A stretch of 64,000 bases of DNA, from assembly GCA_963824885.1 (NCBI GenBank), contig CAWGQN010000004.1, forward strand, positions 127,004 through 191,003. The letters are read 5' to 3'. The position numbers and the translations under genes are program-made. Below are positions 34,660 to 43,840 of the stretch, in pieces. This DNA is from CAWGQN01 sp963824885. GTDB taxonomy: Bacteria; Actinomycetota; Actinomycetes; Actinomycetales; Microbacteriaceae. The notes beneath the pieces are model-generated. The model searched no databases. It was not told the origin of the DNA and saw nothing but the letters and a program-made list of their open reading frames with translations. Numbering within the stretch: position 1 is the first letter of the stretch; each line of letters starts with the position of its first letter.

Positions 34660-35826
34660 GTGGATCTCTTCGAATACCAGGCTAGGGACCTCTTCGAGCG
34701 CTACGGGGTTCCCGTCGTGCCCGGTGTCGTTGCCGATACGCCAGAAGACGCCCGAGCGGCGGCCGAGAATCTGGGCGGCGTCGTTGTCGTTAAGGCCCAA
34801 GTCAAGACCGGTGGACGCGGCAAAGCGGGCGGAGTGAAAGTCGCCAAGAATCCCGACGAGGCCCACAGCGCTGCCCGGAACATCCTTGGTCTCGACATTA
34901 ACGGACACATCGTCAACCGCGTCATGATCGCTCGCGGAGCAGCCATTGCTCAAGAGTTCTATTTTTCCGTGTTGCTCGACCGTCCAAATCGCTCGTATTT
35001 GTCTCTCGCGAGCGTCGAAGGGGGCGTTGAAATCGAGGAACTTGCCGTTGAGAAGCCGGAGGCACTCGCACGCGTAGAAATCGATCCGCTCGTCGGAATC
35101 GACAGCGCGCAGGCTCGTGAAATCGCGACGGCGGCACGATTTCCCGACGACATCATCGAGAAAGTCGTTCCCGTGATCGTTGGCCTCTACTCGGTCTACG
35201 CGGGAGAAGACGCGACCCTCGTCGAGGTGAATCCGCTCGTGCTGACCGATAGCGGCGAGGTAATTGCGCTCGATGGCAAGGTGACTCTCGACGACAACGC
35301 CACGTTTCGTCACCCCGAGCACGCGAATCTCGAAGACACCGCGTCGGTTGACCCTCTCGAGGCACGGGCCAGAGCGAGCGACCTCAACTACGTCAAGCTC
35401 GATGGCGAAGTCGGAATTATTGGCAATGGCGCCGGCCTCGTCATGTCGACGCTCGACGTTGTCGCGTACTCGGGTGCGAGGCACGGTGGAGTGCGGCCCG
35501 CAAACTTCCTCGATATTGGTGGAGGGGCGTCCGCCGAGGTCATGGCGGCAGGCCTCGGCGTCATCCTCGGTGACGCGCAAGTGGCGAGTGTATTCGTGAA
35601 CGTCTTCGGTGGCATCACCTCGTGCGACGCCGTGGCTCGCGGCATTGTCACGGCTCTCGACATTCTTGGAGACACCGCGACCAAGCCGCTCGTCGTTCGG
35701 CTCGACGGTAACAACGTCGACGACGGTCGGCGTATCTTGCGCGAAGCGAATCACCCCCTCGTGACCTTGGCTCTCACGATGGATGAGGGTGCCGACATGG
35801 CGGCCAAACTGGCGTCGAAGAATTAG
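34660..35826 (+). CDS. sucC: succinate-CoA ligase (ADP-forming) subunit beta
   Basis: The 388-residue ATP-grasp subunit of the TCA cycle enzyme that makes ATP or GTP from succinyl-CoA. It begins VDLFEYQARDLFERYGVPVVPG; VVVKAQVKTGGRGKAGGVK, the nucleotide-binding loop, lies near residues 43-61; VEVNPLVLT lies near 188 and FLDIGGGASAEVM near 285. The start is GTG 34660 after AGGAATAAAGA. It is followed by sucD after 12 bases. The reverse strand here holds a long spurious open frame. Confidence 0.97.
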   Translation: MDLFEYQARDLFERYGVPVVPGVVADTPEDARAAAENLGGVVVVKAQVKTGGRGKAGGVKVAKNPDEAHSAARNILGLDINGHIVNRVMIARGAAIAQEFYFSVLLDRPNRSYLSLASVEGGVEIEELAVEKPEALARVEIDPLVGIDSAQAREIATAARFPDDIIEKVVPVIVGLYSVYAGEDATLVEVNPLVLTDSGEVIALDGKVTLDDNATFRHPEHANLEDTASVDPLEARARASDLNYVKLDGEVGIIGNGAGLVMSTLDVVAYSGARHGGVRPANFLDIGGGASAEVMAAGLGVILGDAQVASVFVNVFGGITSCDAVARGIVTALDILGDTATKPLVVRLDGNNVDDGRRILREANHPLVTLALTMDEGADMAAKLASKN

Positions 35827-35838
35827 GCGGGCACACAC

Positions 35839-36726
35839 ATGGCTATCTTTTTGGACAAGAATTCCACCGTTATCGTTCAGGGCATCACGGGAGGCGAGGG
35901 CACCAAGCACACCGCGCTCATGCTCGCGGCGGGGACGAACGTCGTGGGCGGTGTCAACGCACGAAAAGCGGGCACCTCGGTGACGCATGGCAGCGTCGAG
36001 CTTCCGGTCTTCGGAACGGTCGTTGAGGCGATGCGCGAGACCGGTGCGACCGTGTCAGTCGTGTTCGTTCCGCCCGCGTTTGCGCGCGATGCGGTATTTG
36101 AGGCAATTGACGCTGCGATCCCGCTCGTGGTCGTCATTACCGAGGGTATTCCGGTGCACGACACCGCCGAATTTTGGGCCCACTCTCAAGCTAACGGCGG
36201 TCGCACTCGCATCATCGGCCCGAACTGTCCGGGGATCATTACGCCGGGTCAGGCACTCGCGGGCATCACTCCGGCGACGATTACCGGACACGGACCGATT
36301 GGCCTCGTGTCAAAATCGGGCACCCTCACGTACCAAATGATGTACGAACTGCGTGACATTGGATTCTCGACCGCAATAGGAATCGGCGGCGATCCCATTG
36401 TCGGCACGACACACATTGACGCGCTTGCGGCCTTCGAGGCCGATCCCGAGACCGCGGCAATTGTGATGATTGGTGAGATCGGGGGAGATGCGGAGGAACG
36501 AGCCGCCGATTATATTAAGAGTCATGTGACCAAACCGGTTGTCGGCTACGTCGCAGGGTTTACGGCTCCCGAAGGCAAGACGATGGGACACGCGGGCGCG
36601 ATCGTGTCAGGCTCCGCGGGGACCGCGCGAGCGAAAAAAGAGGCGCTCGAGGCCGCAGGCGTTCGAGTTGGCACGACTCCGAGTGAGACAGCTGAACTCC
36701 TTCGCGAGGTCTATTCGAGGCTCTAA
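35839..36726 (+). CDS. sucD: succinate-CoA ligase subunit alpha
   Basis: The 295-residue CoA-binding subunit. It begins FLDKNSTVIVQGITGGEGTKH (in part), with the CoA fold, GPNCPGIITPGQ near 130, and the phosphohistidine loop GKTMGHAGAIVSG (H about 250). ATG 35839 lies 12 bases after sucC. Succinyl-CoA ligase functions as a sucCD complex, and this order is conserved in Actinobacteria next to perM, purN and purH. Confidence 0.97.
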   Translation: MAIFLDKNSTVIVQGITGGEGTKHTALMLAAGTNVVGGVNARKAGTSVTHGSVELPVFGTVVEAMRETGATVSVVFVPPAFARDAVFEAIDAAIPLVVVITEGIPVHDTAEFWAHSQANGGRTRIIGPNCPGIITPGQALAGITPATITGHGPIGLVSKSGTLTYQMMYELRDIGFSTAIGIGGDPIVGTTHIDALAAFEADPETAAIVMIGEIGGDAEERAADYIKSHVTKPVVGYVAGFTAPEGKTMGHAGAIVSGSAGTARAKKEALEAAGVRVGTTPSETAELLREVYSRL

Positions 36727-36754
36727 CAACGATGCGAGACACGGGAGTGCGACG

Positions 36755-37252
36755 GTGGAAAAACCGGACATTCGCGGCACATTTGCCACCGCCGAAGCCA
36801 TTTATGGCACGATTCTCGTCGCGGGACTCATCGTCGCAGCCACGAACGATTCGACAACGTCGTGGGAAGACCTCCTCACAACCGTTGGCACGGTCGTCGT
36901 CTTTTGGGCCGCACACGTCTACGCTCGAGCGGTTGCCACCTTTGGTTCACAGCGCGATCCCGCGGTGGGCCTCGTTGAGGCGATTGGCGAGGCGTTTGAG
37001 CGCTCGTGGGGGTTACTCACGGCAAGCTTGTTTCCCACGTTTTTTCTCGTGCTCGGGGCGGGGAATATTGTTGTCGACGAAATCGCGGTCATGCTCGCGC
37101 TGTGGTCGTGCGTGGCGATTCTTGCCGGACTCGCGTATTCGGCGTTTTCCGCGCGCACAAATTCAATCGTCGTCCGAGTGGTCGGGTCCGCCGCGACGGC
37201 CGGTTTTGGTATCGCGGTGATCGTTCTCTACGCGATTGTGCACATGATGTAG
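36755..37252 (+). CDS. predicted four-span membrane protein of unknown function
   Basis: 165 residues from GTG 36755, with GGGAG about 8 bases upstream; the open frame begins further back inside sucD without a site. Four hydrophobic spans are visible: IYGTILVAGLIVAAT, LLTTVGTVVVFWAAHVYA, FPTFFLVLGAGNIVVDEIAVMLALWS (in part two spans) and TAGFGIAVIVLYAIVHMM. I do not recognise a named family. It lies between sucD and perM on the same strand. Confidence 0.72.
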   Translation: MEKPDIRGTFATAEAIYGTILVAGLIVAATNDSTTSWEDLLTTVGTVVVFWAAHVYARAVATFGSQRDPAVGLVEAIGEAFERSWGLLTASLFPTFFLVLGAGNIVVDEIAVMLALWSCVAILAGLAYSAFSARTNSIVVRVVGSAATAGFGIAVIVLYAIVHMM

Positions 37253-37319
37253 AAGTCATCGGGCCACGCCGCCGACTATCGGCACGTGCTCATGTGGGGG
37301 CCGATATGCTCCAAACCGG

Positions 37320-38570
37320 ATGAATCCCACACGCCTCGCTTTGCTCGCCGCGTTTGACGCGCTCTTGACTATTGCCGTCGGTATTGCCGTTCCGTTGGTA
37401 CCGCTCACGATCCTGTGGGCGGTTCACTACGGGGCCGGACTCGATTGGCTCGCGTTTTTGCGCGCGTCCGCTGATATTTGGTTGCTCGGCAACGGTGTCC
37501 AATTCACGGCAACAATCGATTCGGCGACCGCCGCGGCGCTCGGTGTTAGCGGTGTCGAGCAGCCTTTTGCGGTAACCCTCGCCCCGCTCGCGTTTGCGTT
37601 CGTCTCGGTGCTTGTGGGCATTCGCGTTGGGCGTCGCGCGGCGTTGGGTCCGTTTCGCCTCGTTAGTGTCGTTGTTCCCATTGTCGCGTACGCGGTGTTG
37701 TCGACGCTCGTCACGGTTGCTGCGACGCACCCCGCATTTGTTCCGACTCTCTGGACGGGTGTTCTCGTGCCGCCCGCGGTGTTCGGCGCGGGGGTCGTCG
37801 GAGGCTTTGTTGTCGGCGCGTCCGTTCGTCGAGACGGCACACGACGCGATGTCGCGGGTCCCGGCACTCGATCTCGATTCGACGGGACCCTGTTTCGAGT
37901 GCGAACCCTCATTGCCCGCATTCCGCGCGGCGCGCGAGCCGTCGCCGCGACCGCCCTCGTCGCGGGCACGGCAGCCGCGGCGGGCGTGATTCTCGTCGCA
38001 TCGGTGCTCGTCTCCGTTCTGATTATCATCACGTATGCGGCGTCTATCGGTGCCTACGAAGGTGTGCAAGCGGGCGTGCTTGGTGGAGTGATCGTGACTC
38101 TCTTCCAGATCGCCTACGTGCCCGATGTCGTCATTTGGGCGGCATCGTGGCTCGTGGGTCCTGGTTTTTCAATCGGGACGGGGTCGTTGGTGTCGCCAAT
38201 TGGCACACAATTGGGGCCGATCCCGCAGCTTCCCCTGTTGAGCATTGTCCCTCGCGACGTGGGTCCTCTCGGGTTTGTAGGAATTGCGGTCCCTCTCATT
38301 TTCGGCTTTGTTGCTGCGACACTGGCCAGGCCGCGCCTCGTTGACGCCGTGGGGAAAGCCGCGAAGCCGGGCAGCTTTCTCGTCGCGGGGGTTGCGACAG
38401 GTCTCGTGGGTGGCACTCTTGTCGGGGTCGCGGCGTGGTGCGCGAGTGGCGCTGCGGGTCCGGGCCGTCTCGTCGCGGTGGGGCCCGATCCGCTCGTCGT
38501 GGGCGCAATTGCCGCGGCGGAGGTGTCGGTGGGAGCGATTGTCGGTTTCGTTGCCCGAGTGCGGCGATAA
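37320..38570 (+). CDS. perM: DUF6350 / PerM-like integral membrane protein
   Basis: A 416-residue protein with about 9-10 membrane spans and an Arg-rich cytoplasmic loop near residues 180-205. Features include VPLTILWAVHYGAGLDWLAF, the VLGGVIVTLFQIAYVPDVVIWAASWLVGPGFSIG region (in parts) and QLPLLSIVP, typical of the DUF6350 family between sucD and purN in Actinobacteria. The mycobacterial member, PerM, supports cell division. Family membership is inferred from pattern and synteny. ATG 37320 lacks a strong ribosome site. Confidence 0.83.
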   Translation: MNPTRLALLAAFDALLTIAVGIAVPLVPLTILWAVHYGAGLDWLAFLRASADIWLLGNGVQFTATIDSATAAALGVSGVEQPFAVTLAPLAFAFVSVLVGIRVGRRAALGPFRLVSVVVPIVAYAVLSTLVTVAATHPAFVPTLWTGVLVPPAVFGAGVVGGFVVGASVRRDGTRRDVAGPGTRSRFDGTLFRVRTLIARIPRGARAVAATALVAGTAAAAGVILVASVLVSVLIIITYAASIGAYEGVQAGVLGGVIVTLFQIAYVPDVVIWAASWLVGPGFSIGTGSLVSPIGTQLGPIPQLPLLSIVPRDVGPLGFVGIAVPLIFGFVAATLARPRLVDAVGKAAKPGSFLVAGVATGLVGGTLVGVAAWCASGAAGPGRLVAVGPDPLVVGAIAAAEVSVGAIVGFVARVRR

Positions 38571-38579
38571 ACTCGTCGA

Positions 38580-39173
38580 GTGTTGTCGCTTGTCGTCTTG
38601 ATATCTGGAGGAGGATCCGGCCTTGTGTCGATTCTCGAAGCGGCCCGCGAAACGCGTTACCCGGCTCGAGTCGTGGGAGTGGGTTCTGATCGTGACGCGG
38701 ATGGCCTCGTTCACGCGAAACGGTATGGCGTTCCGGTTTTCACGGTTCGTCCGAGCGCTTATTCGACGACCGAGGCGTGGGGTGAAGCATTGCGCACAGA
38801 AATCGAGCGGTTCAAGCCCGACCTGGTGGTGTGCGTGGGTTTCATGCGTCTTCTTCCCCCGGGCGTCGTTCATGCGCTCAGCCCGCGAATTATCAACGTG
38901 CATCCCGCGCTGCTGCCGATGTTTCCCGGAGCCCTAGCGGTTCGCGATGCGCTCGCGGCGGGAATTTCCGAAACGGGTGCGACCGTGCACGTCGTCGATG
39001 ACGGTGTCGACACGGGACCGATCATTGCGCAGCGTCGAGTGCCCATCGAGCCGGGTGACACACAGGGTCTTTTGCACGAGCGAATTAAATCGGTCGAGCA
39101 CGCTTTGCTCGTGCAGTCGATTCTCGACATTGCTGTTGGCACCGTTGACCTCGAGAGACTCGTGAGCGCATGA
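38580..39173 (+). CDS. purN: phosphoribosylglycinamide formyltransferase
   Basis: A 197-residue enzyme that formylates GAR with 10-formyl-THF in purine synthesis. It begins LVVLISGGGSGLVSILEA, and the catalytic set is seen in IINVHPALLPMFPG (Asn and His) and GATVHVVDDGVDTGPIIAQ (Asp). The start is GTG 38580, 9 bases after perM; TTG 38583 is an alternative. It overlaps purH by 4 bases (ATGA), so purN and purH are coupled. Confidence 0.95.
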   Translation: MLSLVVLISGGGSGLVSILEAARETRYPARVVGVGSDRDADGLVHAKRYGVPVFTVRPSAYSTTEAWGEALRTEIERFKPDLVVCVGFMRLLPPGVVHALSPRIINVHPALLPMFPGALAVRDALAAGISETGATVHVVDDGVDTGPIIAQRRVPIEPGDTQGLLHERIKSVEHALLVQSILDIAVGTVDLERLVSA

Positions 39174-40762
39174 ACTCCCCCGCGCGTGATCGCGCGAAAA
39201 CGCCGCGCGGCGAAAGTGTTCCCATTCGGCGCGCCCTTATTTCGGTGAGTGACAAGACCGGGTTGATTGAACTCGCCGCTGAGCTTGACCGAAACGGAGT
39301 CGAGATCGTTTCGACGGGATCAACCGCCGCCGCGATTGCTCGTGCCGGTTTTAGGGTCACCGAGGTGAGCGACCTCACCGGATTCCCGGAGTCTCTCGAT
39401 GGGCGAGTCAAGACCCTCCACCCCGCTGTTCACGCCGGAATCCTCGCCGATCTCCGATTGGAGTCGCATCGTGACCAGCTTGCGACCTTGAACATTGCGC
39501 CGTTTGACTTGGTCGTTGTGAATCTTTACCCGTTTCGAGAGACGGTTGCGGACGCGGCGCCTCCGGGTGAAATAATCGAAAAAATTGACATTGGCGGGCC
39601 CGCTCTCATTCGAGCCGCCGCAAAGAATCACGCCAACGTCGCCGTCGTTGTTGATCCCTCACGATACGCTCGTGTCGTTGAGGCGCTCGCGCGCGATGGA
39701 ACAACGCGTGCGTTTCGCGAAGACCTCGCCCGCGAAGCGTTTGCATTGACTGCCGCGTACGACTGCTCCGTTGCAGAATGGTTTGGCGCGCGCGAGTCCG
39801 ACTCCGGGTTTCCGCCAGTCGTGTGCATGGAGGGCAATCTCAGTCGTGTGCTTCGATACGGCGAAAACGCCCACCAGCGGGCCGCGCAATACGCGAGTGC
39901 GGGGGGGCGCGGAATCGTCCAATCCACTCACGTGCACGGCAAAGAGATGTCGTACAACAACGTTGTCGACGCGGATGCCGCCGTGCGAGCGGCGCATGAC
40001 TTCACAGAACCCGCCGTGGCAATTATCAAGCACGCGAATCCGTGCGGAATCGCGATTGCGGTACCCGGGGTGCCCGACCCGATCGCCAACGCGTTTGATC
40101 GAGCTTTTTCGAGTGACCCGGTGTCCGCGTTCGGAGGGGTGATCGCCGCAAATCGCCGTGTCACGGCGGCGATGGCGCGATTGGTGAGCGAGGTCTTCGC
40201 CGAAGTTCTCGTTGCGCCGGGGTTCGACGACGACGCACTCGCCGTGTTAGCGAAAAAACAAAACCTCCGTTTGCTCGTCTTGCCTCGCGGGTACGAGCGC
40301 GATTCCCTCGAAGTCAAACCCGTGTCGGGCGGGTTTCTCGTTCAAGAACCCGACGAATTTAGCGCCTTTTCTTCTGATAGCTGGCACCGTGTTTCGGGTC
40401 CCGAGGTGGGTGCAGAGACCCGGAGCGACCTCGAATTTGCGTGGAAGGCGTGCCGCGCTGTCAAGTCGAACGCGATCCTATTGGCACGCGCCGGGGCATC
40501 GGTCGGGATTGGAATGGGTCAAGTAAACCGGGTCGATTCGTGTCGCTTGGCCGTCACTCGAGCCGGTGAACGAGCGGCCGGATCGGTCGCCGCATCCGAC
40601 GCCTTTTTCCCTTTTGCCGACGGCCTCGCCGTATTGCTTGACGCGGGAGTGAGCGCGATTGTGCAGCCGGGCGGTTCCAAGCGCGATTCTGAGATTATTA
40701 CCGCCGCGAATGCCGCCAACGCGACAATGTACTTCACGGGAGTTCGACATTTCTCGCACTGA
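39170..40762 (+). CDS. purH: bifunctional AICAR transformylase/IMP cyclohydrolase
   Basis: A 530-residue enzyme for the last two steps to IMP. The N-terminal MGS-like cyclohydrolase domain (about 18-210) shows SVSDKTGLIELA-like sequence, STGSTAAAIARAG and VKTLHPAVHAGIL. The C-terminal AICARFT domain shows LRYGENAHQ, MSYNNVVDADAA, IKHANPCG and the final GGSKRDSEIITAAN. The ATG overlaps the purN stop. The product IMP is the substrate for guaB. Confidence 0.96.
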   Translation: MNSPARDRAKTPRGESVPIRRALISVSDKTGLIELAAELDRNGVEIVSTGSTAAAIARAGFRVTEVSDLTGFPESLDGRVKTLHPAVHAGILADLRLESHRDQLATLNIAPFDLVVVNLYPFRETVADAAPPGEIIEKIDIGGPALIRAAAKNHANVAVVVDPSRYARVVEALARDGTTRAFREDLAREAFALTAAYDCSVAEWFGARESDSGFPPVVCMEGNLSRVLRYGENAHQRAAQYASAGGRGIVQSTHVHGKEMSYNNVVDADAAVRAAHDFTEPAVAIIKHANPCGIAIAVPGVPDPIANAFDRAFSSDPVSAFGGVIAANRRVTAAMARLVSEVFAEVLVAPGFDDDALAVLAKKQNLRLLVLPRGYERDSLEVKPVSGGFLVQEPDEFSAFSSDSWHRVSGPEVGAETRSDLEFAWKACRAVKSNAILLARAGASVGIGMGQVNRVDSCRLAVTRAGERAAGSVAASDAFFPFADGLAVLLDAGVSAIVQPGGSKRDSEIITAANAANATMYFTGVRHFSH

Positions 40763-40847
40763 CCGCCTCCACTGCGTCACCGCGCCTGCACCTCACGCGT
40801 GCGGTCGTGAAGCGCTTGTGACCAGTCGCGCGTGACCGACTCGGCGA

Positions 40848-41333
40848 TTACGAATCGGTGTCGTCGCCGCGATCAGCGGTCTCGAGCGTCAAGGCGCCGA
40901 TTGTTTCGCCATATTCGGTCTCGCCGACCTTCTCGAACCCACTCTTGAGAAAGAACGCTTCCGGCCCGTCGTCGCTCGGATCCCACACGACCGTTACGCG
41001 CTCGAACCCGCGAGATTGAGCCTCTTGCGCGAGCGCTCGAACCGCAAAGCGACCGACTCCGTGACCCTGTGCGGTCGCGGTCACGCTAATTCGCCAAATG
41101 CAACAGCGAAATGTTTCTTGGTCTGAATCGGGGTCGAAGTTGCCCAGGATAAAGCCAACGACGTCGTCGCCGTCAAGGACCACTCGCGGCCACGCCGATT
41201 CGGGACTCACTGCCGCTTCGGATATCGATTGCGCAACCGGCGCGACGAACTGTTCTTGGCCGGGTTTGAGTGTCAGACGATTTGCGGCGACAATATTCGA
41301 GGCTGACAGTTCTTCCAACCGCAATTCGCCCAT
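40848..41333 (-). CDS. GNAT family N-acetyltransferase
   Basis: A 161-residue protein with the GNAT fold. The acetyl-CoA loop is TATAQGHGVGRFAVRALAQ, the C-terminal segment DDGPEAFFLKSGFEKVGETEYG. The N-terminal part (LKPGQEQFVAPVAQSISEA, WPRVVLDGDDVVGFIL) resembles the polyamine/BltD-like subgroup, so a small amine substrate is possible. It converges with purH and diverges from icd. The substrate is unassigned. Confidence 0.85.
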   Translation of the reverse strand: MGELRLEELSASNIVAANRLTLKPGQEQFVAPVAQSISEAAVSPESAWPRVVLDGDDVVGFILGNFDPDSDQETFRCCIWRISVTATAQGHGVGRFAVRALAQEAQSRGFERVTVVWDPSDDGPEAFFLKSGFEKVGETEYGETIGALTLETADRGDDTDS

Positions 41334-41440
41334 AGTCCAAGGCTAACCCGATGCTCCCCTCGCGGCCTAGGGCCGCACCGACAACCTTGTAGGCTGTCAG
41401 CCGCGTGGAATGGCCCTCGTCGCGTTAATAAGGAGTTCAG

Positions 41441-42670
41441 TTGTCGAAGATCCCGGTTGAAGGCACGCTTGTCGAACTCGACGGCGACGAAATGGCTCGC
41501 ATTATGTGGAAGTCAATCAAAGAACTGTTGATTGAGCCCTATCTCGACCTCACGATTGACTATTACGATTTGGGGATAATGAGCCGCGACGCAACCGATG
41601 ATCACATCACGGTTGACGCGGCGAACGCGATCCTTGCGCACGGGGTCGGCGTGAAGTGTGCGACGATTACGCCCGACGAGGCGCGCGTCGCCGAATTTGG
41701 CTTGAAGTCAATGTGGCGATCACCCAACGGGACGATCCGCAACATTCTTGGCGGCGTGATCTTTCGCGAGCCAATTGTCATTTCGAATATTCCGCGTCTC
41801 GTTTCGGGATGGAACAAGCCAATTGTCATTGGGCGTCACGCTTTCGGCGATCAGTATCGTGCCACCGATTTTCGGTTTGAGGGCGAAGGCACGCTCACGA
41901 TGAGCTTTCAACCCGACGACGGAGGCGATGCGCAGTCCTTCGAGGTGTTTCATTCGCCGGGGAGTGGAGTCGCGATGGCGATGTACAACCTCGATGACTC
42001 AATCCGCGACTTTGCTCGCGCGTCGCTCAACTACGGCCTCGCGCGAAATTACCCGGTCTACTTGTCAACGAAAAACACGATACTGAAGACCTACGATGGT
42101 CGGTTCAAGGACCTTTTTCACGAGGTTTTCGAGGCTGAATTCGCTGCCCGGTTTGCTCGAGCGGGCATCACGTACGAACACCGCCTGATCGACGACATGG
42201 TTGCCTCGGCGCTCAAGTGGGAGGGCGGCTATGTGTGGGCCACGAAGAACTACGACGGCGACGTCCAGTCCGACACGGTTGCGCAGGGCTTTGGTTCTCT
42301 CGGACTCATGACGAGCGTGTTGACGAGCCCCGACGGCCGCGTTGTCGAAGCCGAGGCAGCCCACGGTACCGTGACTCGTCACTATCGGCAGCATCAAGCG
42401 GGAAAACCGACGTCCACGAATCCCATTGCCTCGATCTTCGCGTGGACGCGAGGGCTTGCGCACCGCGGGAAACTCGACGACAACCGTGCCGTCGTCAATT
42501 TTTCTTCGACGCTCGAGAACGTCGTTGTTGAAACCGTCGAGAGTGGCGCAATGACGAAAGATCTTGCCCTTCTTATTGGGCCGGACCACGCGTGGCAAAC
42601 AACTGAGGAGTTTTTGGGGACTCTCAGTACAAACCTCGACGAGCGCGTGCGCGGCCGTACGGCTGGCTGA
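41441..42670 (+). CDS. icd: NADP-dependent isocitrate dehydrogenase
   Basis: A 409-residue eukaryote-type homodimeric IDH that decarboxylates isocitrate to 2-oxoglutarate. It begins VEGTLVELDGDEMARIMW; the substrate loop is KSMWRSPNGTIRNILGG, and later blocks include IGRHAFGDQYRATDF, DDMVASALKWEGG, AEAAHGTVTRHYR and STNPIASIFAWTRGL. The start is TTG 41441 after AAGGAG. Two short hairpins without T-tracts follow the stop in 42679-42770. Confidence 0.96.
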   Translation: MSKIPVEGTLVELDGDEMARIMWKSIKELLIEPYLDLTIDYYDLGIMSRDATDDHITVDAANAILAHGVGVKCATITPDEARVAEFGLKSMWRSPNGTIRNILGGVIFREPIVISNIPRLVSGWNKPIVIGRHAFGDQYRATDFRFEGEGTLTMSFQPDDGGDAQSFEVFHSPGSGVAMAMYNLDDSIRDFARASLNYGLARNYPVYLSTKNTILKTYDGRFKDLFHEVFEAEFAARFARAGITYEHRLIDDMVASALKWEGGYVWATKNYDGDVQSDTVAQGFGSLGLMTSVLTSPDGRVVEAEAAHGTVTRHYRQHQAGKPTSTNPIASIFAWTRGLAHRGKLDDNRAVVNFSSTLENVVVETVESGAMTKDLALLIGPDHAWQTTEEFLGTLSTNLDERVRGRTAG

Positions 42671-42856
42671 GTGGATTCGGTGGCACTGCCACCAATCATG
42701 CGGCCCAAGATGGGTCGCAGAGTATGAAATCCCAGCCTGAGATTCATGTTGCCCCCAATCTTGGGGTATGTCTGGTCTAGTGTTTATATCGGAGTGCCCG
42801 AAGTCTCCAGAAATTCCACGTGGTCGTGGTGAGAAAGGCGGCAGGGGGCACTCAGC

Positions 42857-43816
42857 GTGAAATATTGTCGACGTTTCTCCTCGAATCGCTCTGACCTCCG
42901 CGGTCGTGGGCGACACTGCTGGATTGCCCTCGTTGTCGTGGGCACAATCGTCTTTCTGACTGCGGGAAGCCCCGTCGAAACAACCGCGCCGCGGTTGACA
43001 CTCGACGGTGCTTCCGCCGGTGTCGATTCGTGCTCGGCTTCCGGTCACGCGCACGGCGCGCCACGGGACCTCGCCTCGGGGTCGTCGCCCGAATCCGGGA
43101 CACCGGTGATTCGGGCGGTGCACGAGGTTCGTCGCACGGGAACGAGTGGCTCGGCTGACATTTCCGTCACGGGGAACGCGTGTGGGCCGCTTCCGATTGG
43201 CGTATTTGGCCTTAATAAGGGAGTTCGCTTGGCGAGCCGTCAGGAACGGTGTGACGGACACTCGGCGTGTGCGGCGCAGCATGAGCGGCGCGTGTGGGAA
43301 ATTGCCGTTCCCGCGCGCACACCCCTGGTCGCATTCAACCTCGATTCGGCGGCCAAAGGGGGCGACGGAACCGATATTGATCTCGCGGTCTTCCGGTTAA
43401 CCGGGCCGGGTGGTCTGATAGCAGAGGGGTGGGAATCCACGGGCGCGGGAACGTCAGAGGGAATTGCTCTCGTGGCGCCTCCGGCTGCGACGTATCGAGT
43501 TGTGGCGACGGTCCACAAAATCGCTGCCCCCGCGACATCAGTCGTCTTTGATGTCACGACGTCAATTGTTGACTCGGATTCCCGCGAGGGAACGTTAGCA
43601 GTATCGCCGTCGACCGTGCAGCTCGGTTCGACCCAGTCCGAGCGGCTGACGGTGTCGTGGACGGGACTCGAAGCGAACTCTCGCTATGTCGGCCTTGTTG
43701 CGTATGGAGAATCGGGTCATCACACGATCATCGCGATTGACACTCGCCCGCCGCCATCGAAAAAATCCCCCCCAATCCGCGCCCGGAGCGGAAATCCCAC
43801 TCACCACGATCCTTAA
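42857..43816 (+). CDS. secreted beta-sandwich protein resembling a protease C-terminal (PPC-like) domain
   Basis: 319 residues from GTG 42857 with AGGGGG upstream. A membrane or signal segment lies near residues 22-38 (HCWIALVVVGTIVFLTAG). The middle is low-complexity. Residues about 145-290 read like the pre-peptidase C-terminal domain carried by secreted subtilases: VAFNLDSAAKGGDGTDIDLAVFRL, then IALVAPPAATYRVVATVHK, then an Fn3-like strand set (LTVSWTGLEANSRYVGLVAYG). No protease catalytic domain is present upstream in any frame I could see. It could be a stand-alone exoprotein or a relic of a larger protease. Confidence 0.68.
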   Translation: MKYCRRFSSNRSDLRGRGRHCWIALVVVGTIVFLTAGSPVETTAPRLTLDGASAGVDSCSASGHAHGAPRDLASGSSPESGTPVIRAVHEVRRTGTSGSADISVTGNACGPLPIGVFGLNKGVRLASRQERCDGHSACAAQHERRVWEIAVPARTPLVAFNLDSAAKGGDGTDIDLAVFRLTGPGGLIAEGWESTGAGTSEGIALVAPPAATYRVVATVHKIAAPATSVVFDVTTSIVDSDSREGTLAVSPSTVQLGSTQSERLTVSWTGLEANSRYVGLVAYGESGHHTIIAIDTRPPPSKKSPPIRARSGNPTHHDP

Positions 43817-43840
43817 AAAACGAAGGCATCGATTCCAGCC

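Noticed and set aside
34606..35988. A long open frame (460 codons) on the minus strand opposite sucC
   Set aside because: It mirrors the codon pattern of sucC and has no domain, signal or ribosome site; the sense-strand gene is certain.
42679..42770. Two short hairpins after icd (GGTGGC/GCCACC and CCCCAA/TTGGGG) as terminators
   Set aside because: Stems are short and no T-tract follows; they may still slow transcription but the evidence is too weak for a feature.
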